From Corynebacterium sp. p3-SID1145 (lineage in GTDB: Bacteria > Actinomycetota > Actinomycetes > Mycobacteriales > Mycobacteriaceae), in assembly GCA_025144245.1 (NCBI GenBank), contig JALXXC010000010.1:1-64000 (forward strand): DNA of 64,000 nucleotides, in the 5' to 3' direction. The stretch's first letter is position 1; each line of letters begins with the position of its first letter. This document shows, one piece after another, positions 60,439 through 64,000 of the stretch. The position numbers were made by a program, and so were the translations under genes. Under the pieces are notes generated by a model. The model saw only the letters and a program-made list of their open reading frames with translations. It was not told where the DNA came from and did no database searches.

Positions 60439-62076
60439 TTAGAACGGCAGGGGCGGCAGTGCCGGCACGTCGATAAGGCCTGACTGCACCGCGCCCAAGC
60501 CGAGGGCGGCGCTGACAAAAGCGAGTACTGCGAGGATGAGGGCGACGGTGCCACCAGTCGAAGAACCGGTGGAGCTGGTTGAACTTTCCGAGCCGGATTG
60601 GGGCGCGCTGTCGGGGCGGGCTTTGGAGTGGTCGGAAGTGGAACCGAGCGGCAGGCAGTCCGCCAACTCGTCGATGGTGTAGAAAGCCGAGTCATCTGCC
60701 ACGGGCATGCATCCCGCGTGGAACGGGGTTTCCGCCTCGTTGTAAAGCATGCGAACGAGGGTGACACCCGCGTCATTCTGAAACGCGTCCCACTGGATGT
60801 TCGCGCCCATCGGCGTAACCTTGTCGCCGCGCCAAGTGGAATTGTCGTAAGACATGACCTCTTCGGCGGGCACACCTTTCTCGGAACCAGGCAGCTTAAG
60901 CAAGGCGGCGAGCGGGGCGATGGTCTCGGCGTGGCCGAACCGGTACTCGGCTGCGATGTTGCCGCCGGCGGCGCGATCCTGGACCCCCTTGATCATATGA
61001 TCGAGGAGGGGTTCGTAGATGTCGTAGGACACCGATTGTCCCTCGATACCCGGGCCGCTTTCGTAGAATTTCTCTACGTCGAGTAAGTAAGCGAGCTGTC
61101 GACCGTCCTCATCATCCATGAACTGGTCGAAGATCCAGCCTTCGGCCGGTTTAGCGGGCTCGTTCTCCATCGCGGGGGCGATGATGTACAGGTTGTAGAA
61201 CTGAAGTGCCGCGTCGGCGGTGCCTTTAACTTTCTTACCGCTGGTGCCAACGAACTTCAGCGTCCCGTTGTCGAGGTCGTCGATGAACTTCTGGTCGAAG
61301 ATCTTGGTGAGCAGGTGAGTCGCCGCCTGCTGGGATGCCTCGGAATTCTTGGCTTTGTTCACCTTTTCGTCGAGGGTGTCGCTCTCGGTCCACTCGGAGT
61401 ACGCCGCATAACGCGGAGAATTCTCGTCGGAGTGGGCGTGCAGCAGGTCGAATCGGTCCTCGACGTTGACGGTGTTGTTGGTCATGCCGTCGGCTAGATT
61501 GTCAGACAGCTCTGGAACAGCCGAGAGCAACCCCTGCGCGAAAAGCTCGCCGGATTCCTTCGCGCGGTCCGCGCCGGAGGACATGAACTTCACCTGGTCG
61601 GTATCGCTCTGAGAGACCGATTCCAAGAATGTCAGGTTGCGGGCCGCATTGCGGGTGCCGATACCGCGCAATTCGTTGCGGCCGAACGTGGTCAGGTTGC
61701 CGTAGCCACCTTCCCCCGGACCGGTGAGCTGTTCGTTTGCGCGAGACATCGCCTCCACCTGAGGGATTAACTTCTCGCCGAGCGGGGTCAACTCTCCACG
61801 CTCTTTAGCGGAAGCTAGCATCTGGCCGGCGAGGTCGTCGTATTTGAAACCGGACAAGCCGCGGGAACCGTGACGGCCCACGGAGGCGGTGTAAATCTGG
61901 TGGAAACCAGCGGGAGGTTGGCTGTAGGAGGAGATGGGGGCGGCGGGGGAATATGGCTGTTTGGTGGAATAGTAGGTCGCTGCCTCGGCGGCACCAGCAG
62001 GAACGAGTGTCGCTGCAGTGGCTGCGACAGTGGCGAGGGCGATGGCGCGACGGGCCAGTGCTGGGGAGTGTGGCAC
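60439..62076 (-). CDS. Secreted, membrane-anchored histidine acid phosphatase
   Basis: A 545-residue protein of histidine phosphatase clade 2 (phytase/MINPP-like). Signal peptide: RRAIALATVAATAATLVPAGAAEA. The catalytic motif R68-H-G-S-R72 is intact, and the proton donor motif is HAE in RFGHAETIAPL. Near the C-terminus a Ser/Thr/Gly-rich spacer precedes a hydrophobic anchor (TVALILAVLAFVSAALGLGAV). It releases phosphate from organic phosphoesters at the cell surface. GTG 62076 is preferred because AAGGAG lies 6 nt upstream. Flanked by decayed pieces of mpg and ppk2, so it was probably inserted or trapped in a duplication. Confidence 0.85.
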   Translation of the reverse strand: MPHSPALARRAIALATVAATAATLVPAGAAEAATYYSTKQPYSPAAPISSYSQPPAGFHQIYTASVGRHGSRGLSGFKYDDLAGQMLASAKERGELTPLGEKLIPQVEAMSRANEQLTGPGEGGYGNLTTFGRNELRGIGTRNAARNLTFLESVSQSDTDQVKFMSSGADRAKESGELFAQGLLSAVPELSDNLADGMTNNTVNVEDRFDLLHAHSDENSPRYAAYSEWTESDTLDEKVNKAKNSEASQQAATHLLTKIFDQKFIDDLDNGTLKFVGTSGKKVKGTADAALQFYNLYIIAPAMENEPAKPAEGWIFDQFMDDEDGRQLAYLLDVEKFYESGPGIEGQSVSYDIYEPLLDHMIKGVQDRAAGGNIAAEYRFGHAETIAPLAALLKLPGSEKGVPAEEVMSYDNSTWRGDKVTPMGANIQWDAFQNDAGVTLVRMLYNEAETPFHAGCMPVADDSAFYTIDELADCLPLGSTSDHSKARPDSAPQSGSESSTSSTGSSTGGTVALILAVLAFVSAALGLGAVQSGLIDVPALPPLPF

Positions 62077-62189
62077 GGGGAACTCCTTAGTGGAAACGGG
62101 GGGAAACAACAGGAATTACAGCTTAAAAGCCCCTGGTGAAAAGCTGGTTACACCGATGTGAACATCCGCCACTGTTTGTGTTTTTATCG

Positions 62190-62240
62190 ACGCTCGGATC
62201 GAGGACACGACCAAGTGGGAGGAAATAGCAAGAAGAAATA
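62190..62240 (+). pseudogene. Decayed 3' remnant of a ppk2-like gene
   Basis: Plus-strand ACCAAGTGGGAGGA (identical to ppk2 bases 60002-60015) encodes TKWEE next to IARRN, comparable to ITKWEDYSRAKD of ppk2. A large deletion joins it to GCAAGAAGAAATAG, the copy of the ppk2 end. It sits where the real ppk2 would meet mpg if the phosphatase gene were absent. Confidence 0.65.
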
Positions 62241-62262
62241 GCTATTTCGGGTAGCCGCGGGG
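62228..62262. repeat. Direct repeat, copy B (ppk2/mpg junction)
   Basis: Second copy of the 35-bp element found at 60291-60325. Here the right part is the genuine 3' end of mpg and the left part belongs to the ppk2 remnant. Confidence 0.88.
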
Positions 62263-62808
62263 CGTGCTGACCGTTTTGTTGCGGGGGATCCAGAAACGGT
62301 AGGGCGCGCCCGCGTTCTTGCTGATTCCGATGCGCGGGCCAACCACCCATTCGGGTTCCTCGGTGCGCATTGTGAGCTGGACGGGTGTGCCGTTGTCGTC
62401 CAGGGCTAGGCCGAGGGCGCGCCCGAGATTTCCAGGTCCGCGGGCGAGGTTTTCGTAAGGAATCGGGGCGCGGTCTTTCACTTGTCGACGGCTGCGGGCG
62501 AGCTGCTCTCCCTCGACGATCTCCCCGCCGCGCATGAGGCACCCCTGGCCGGTGCCCTCCGGCGCACAGACGATGTTGCCGTTCAAGTGGATACCGTAGG
62601 ACAGGTAAACGTAGAAGCGGCCGGGCGGGCCGAACATGGCGGCGTTGCGTTTGGTCCGGCCCCGGTATGTGTGGGCGGCGGCGTCTTCGGCACCGAGGTA
62701 GGCCTCGACTTCCGTCAGCCGGACGGTCACGCCGTTGTGGCTGACGCAGCAGCCGAGCAATTGTGGTGCGACGACGTTGGCGGGGGCGGTGAAATCTATG
62801 CCAGCCAT
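62242..62808 (-). CDS. mpg: 3-methyladenine DNA glycosylase, AAG/Mpg family
   Basis: A 188-residue monofunctional glycosylase excising alkylated purines and hypoxanthine. Motifs: VVAPQLLGCCV, LTEVEAYLGAEDAAAHTYRGRTKRNAAMFGPPGRFYVYLSYGIHLNGNIV (with the catalytic Glu in VEAY), and LARGPGNLGRALGL. ATG 62808 overlaps the HAD gene by 13 bp. Together with nei and the Tag-like gene it gives this window three base-excision glycosylase families. Confidence 0.93.
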   Translation of the reverse strand: MAGIDFTAPANVVAPQLLGCCVSHNGVTVRLTEVEAYLGAEDAAAHTYRGRTKRNAAMFGPPGRFYVYLSYGIHLNGNIVCAPEGTGQGCLMRGGEIVEGEQLARSRRQVKDRAPIPYENLARGPGNLGRALGLALDDNGTPVQLTMRTEEPEWVVGPRIGISKNAGAPYRFWIPRNKTVSTPRGYPK

Positions 62809-63596
62809 GCCTGCAGCTGCTTGATCGCGCCGTGATCGGCATTGGAAGCGGCGATAATGTCCGCGATAGCTTTGAGTTTCTCGTGGCCGTTCTCCATCGC
62901 CACGGCGGTGCCGGCGGCCTCGAGCATCTCGAAGTCGTTCAGGTAGTCGCCGATGGCGGCGGTGTCCGCGATGGCGACCCCGAGGGAATCGGTGAGGGAC
63001 TGCAGGGCGCGGCCCTTGTTGGTGTCCGGGGACATGACGTCGACCCAGTTCGCGCCGGAGACGGCGATGCTTTGGCCCGTTGCCGCCTTGGCGATTGGCA
63101 GACCGTCGGTCTCGGCGTCTGTTTCGACGTAGAGGGCCACCTTGATGGTCGGGCCGCCGGATTGTTCCGCTGCCTCCACGAGGGAGGGGACGCTGCGCCG
63201 CGAGTGGTAGTACTTCTCGGTCTCCGCCGCCGCGGATTCCGGCATGTCTTCGGGGACGAAGGCGAATTCCGGCTGGCACACCACGGGGTGCACGGGGGAG
63301 CCGGATTCAGCCGCGGTGCGGAGGACCGCCGCAACCGCGTCCTCATCCATCGGCTTGGTGGAGACAACCTCGCCGCGGTGCCACACCACGCCCCCGTTTT
63401 CCGCGATGAAGGTCTCGATGCCGCGCCCGTCGAACATGTCCTGCAGCGTGGCCAGCTGACGACCCGACGCCGGGGCGATCACCATGCCCTTCTCCTTCGC
63501 GTCCTCCAAGACGGACCAGAACTCCCCGGGGATATTTCCGTCCGGATCGACAAGGGTCCCGTCCATGTCCAAGGCGACAATGCGGGGAAAAGTCAT
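62796..63596 (-). CDS. HAD-superfamily phosphatase, Cof type
   Basis: A 266-residue HAD hydrolase with a C2B-type cap. Motif I: ALDMDGTLVDPDG; motif II Ser in IAPASGRQ; motif III Lys in NKGRALQSL; motif IV GDYLNDFEML. Cof-type enzymes dephosphorylate sugar phosphates and flavin or pyridoxal phosphates; the substrate is unknown. ATG 63596 has AAAGGA upstream. Translationally coupled to mpg. Divergent from the enoyl-CoA hydratase-like gene, 34 bp apart. Confidence 0.9.
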   Translation of the reverse strand: MTFPRIVALDMDGTLVDPDGNIPGEFWSVLEDAKEKGMVIAPASGRQLATLQDMFDGRGIETFIAENGGVVWHRGEVVSTKPMDEDAVAAVLRTAAESGSPVHPVVCQPEFAFVPEDMPESAAAETEKYYHSRRSVPSLVEAAEQSGGPTIKVALYVETDAETDGLPIAKAATGQSIAVSGANWVDVMSPDTNKGRALQSLTDSLGVAIADTAAIGDYLNDFEMLEAAGTAVAMENGHEKLKAIADIIAASNADHGAIKQLQAWLA

Positions 63597-63630
63597 AGCA
63601 GTCCTTTGCACGCTGTGGAACACTGGCTTC

Positions 63631-64000
63631 ATGGCAGAAAGCACCACCGGACCAGTACATATTGCCGTCGAGCAGTCTACCGGAGTGATCACTCTGGACA
63701 GGCCCAAGGCGTTGAACTCCATCAACCCGGAGATTCTCTTTCCCGTCATCGAGGCGCTCGAAGCGTGGCGCGACGATGATGCGGTGGAGCAGGTCGTGGT
63801 GGCGTCGACAAGCAAGCACTTCTGCGCGGGCGGCGACGTCCGCTATGCACGCGAGACGGTCCTCGACGGCCGGGGAGAGGAAGCTGACGAGTTTTTCTCC
63901 CGCGAATACGGCATGAACCTGATGATTTCGGAGTATCCAAAGCCGTATATCTCGCTGATTTCCGGCGTCGTCATGGGTGGCGGGCTCGGGCTCTCCGCCC
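63631..64000 (+). CDS. 3-hydroxyisobutyryl-CoA hydrolase-like protein, N-terminal part
   Basis: The first 123 codons of a crotonase-fold protein that runs off the window. GVITLDRPKALNSINPE is the family start, KHFCAGGDVRYARET the first oxyanion loop (GGDVR is typical of HIBCH), and SEYPKPYISLISGVVMGGGLGLS the second with the catalytic region beginning. HIBCH acts in valine degradation; a plain enoyl-CoA hydratase is less likely given the GGDVR motif and long insert. Confidence 0.88.
   Translation, partial: MAESTTGPVHIAVEQSTGVITLDRPKALNSINPEILFPVIEALEAWRDDDAVEQVVVASTSKHFCAGGDVRYARETVLDGRGEEADEFFSREYGMNLMISEYPKPYISLISGVVMGGGLGLSA

Noticed and set aside
60363..60875. 170-codon frame overlapping the acid phosphatase 3' end
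   Set aside because: It is out of frame within a gene with intact catalytic motifs. Its distal part (VDKLRTVP) is better explained as the decayed mpg remnant.
60291..62262. Insertion-sequence target-site duplication around the phosphatase gene
   Set aside because: No transposase or terminal inverted repeats, and the duplicated material includes gapped mpg and ppk2 fragments beyond the 35-bp repeat, so segment duplication fits better.

Overview
The window is a high-GC actinobacterial chromosome segment, almost certainly from a Corynebacterium. The evidence is gene order: cysQ-thyA next to an Lhr helicase, Nei, DedA, Pgi, MhuD-like protein, chorismate mutase and PcrA; PerM-purN-purH; a ribosomal protein cluster; MprAB-PepD-MoaB-MscL; fthC/galU-moeA(glp)-rimJ-glpR; pmt/rsmI-betP-metG; tatD-rpfB-ksgA-ispE. 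All of this matches Corynebacterium/Mycobacterium synteny as I know it. No rRNA, tRNA, CRISPR array, intact IS element or prophage was seen, and no gene-free gap exceeds about 260 bp.

Layout. 1-9.7 kb: thyA (partial) and cysQ leftward, a large inverted repeat, then lhr, an inserted Phd-VapC toxin-antitoxin pair and nei rightward, dedA and a GCS2-family ligase leftward. 9.7-21.5 kb: pgi, a MhuD-type haem monooxygenase, chorismate mutase, pcrA, two secreted LytM/M23 peptidases, perM, purN, purH, a membrane-anchored protein and a class A-like serine hydrolase lipoprotein. 21.5-29.3 kb: zinc-ribbon-less ribosomal proteins S18, S14, L33, L28, L31B and L32 around an ArsB/SLC13-like permease, then a two-component system with its HtrA protease, a molybdopterin-binding protein and MscL. 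29.4-41 kb: a SAF protein, 5-formyl-THF cyclo-ligase, galU, a gephyrin-like MoeA paralogue with its presumed membrane receptor, a truncated Tag-like protein, DoxX, an anti-sigma-like protein, Pmt, RsmI and BetP. 41-50.7 kb: metG, an HNH protein with a candidate SOS box, TatD, Rpf, KsgA, IspE and an ABC-F ATPase.

50.7-64 kb is the most accessory part. It holds a Tat-exported neutral ceramidase, a YgiN-like monooxygenase, and a 5-oxoproline cluster of two convergent transcription units: NRAMP-like + DUF1445 rightward, and pxpA-pxpBC-accBC leftward. The leftward unit supplies every domain of a urea-carboxylase-like biotin enzyme. Next come ppk2, a secreted histidine acid phosphatase flanked by decayed copies of mpg and ppk2 ends, intact mpg, a HAD phosphatase and a partial 3-hydroxyisobutyryl-CoA hydrolase-like gene.

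A recurring regulatory theme is a TANNNT -10 hexamer 6-8 nt upstream of the start codon, which predicts leaderless mRNAs for about sixteen genes, including two divergent pairs whose -10 elements touch or overlap. Family calls come from reading the translations and motifs. No database search was run, so species and orthology claims are inference.
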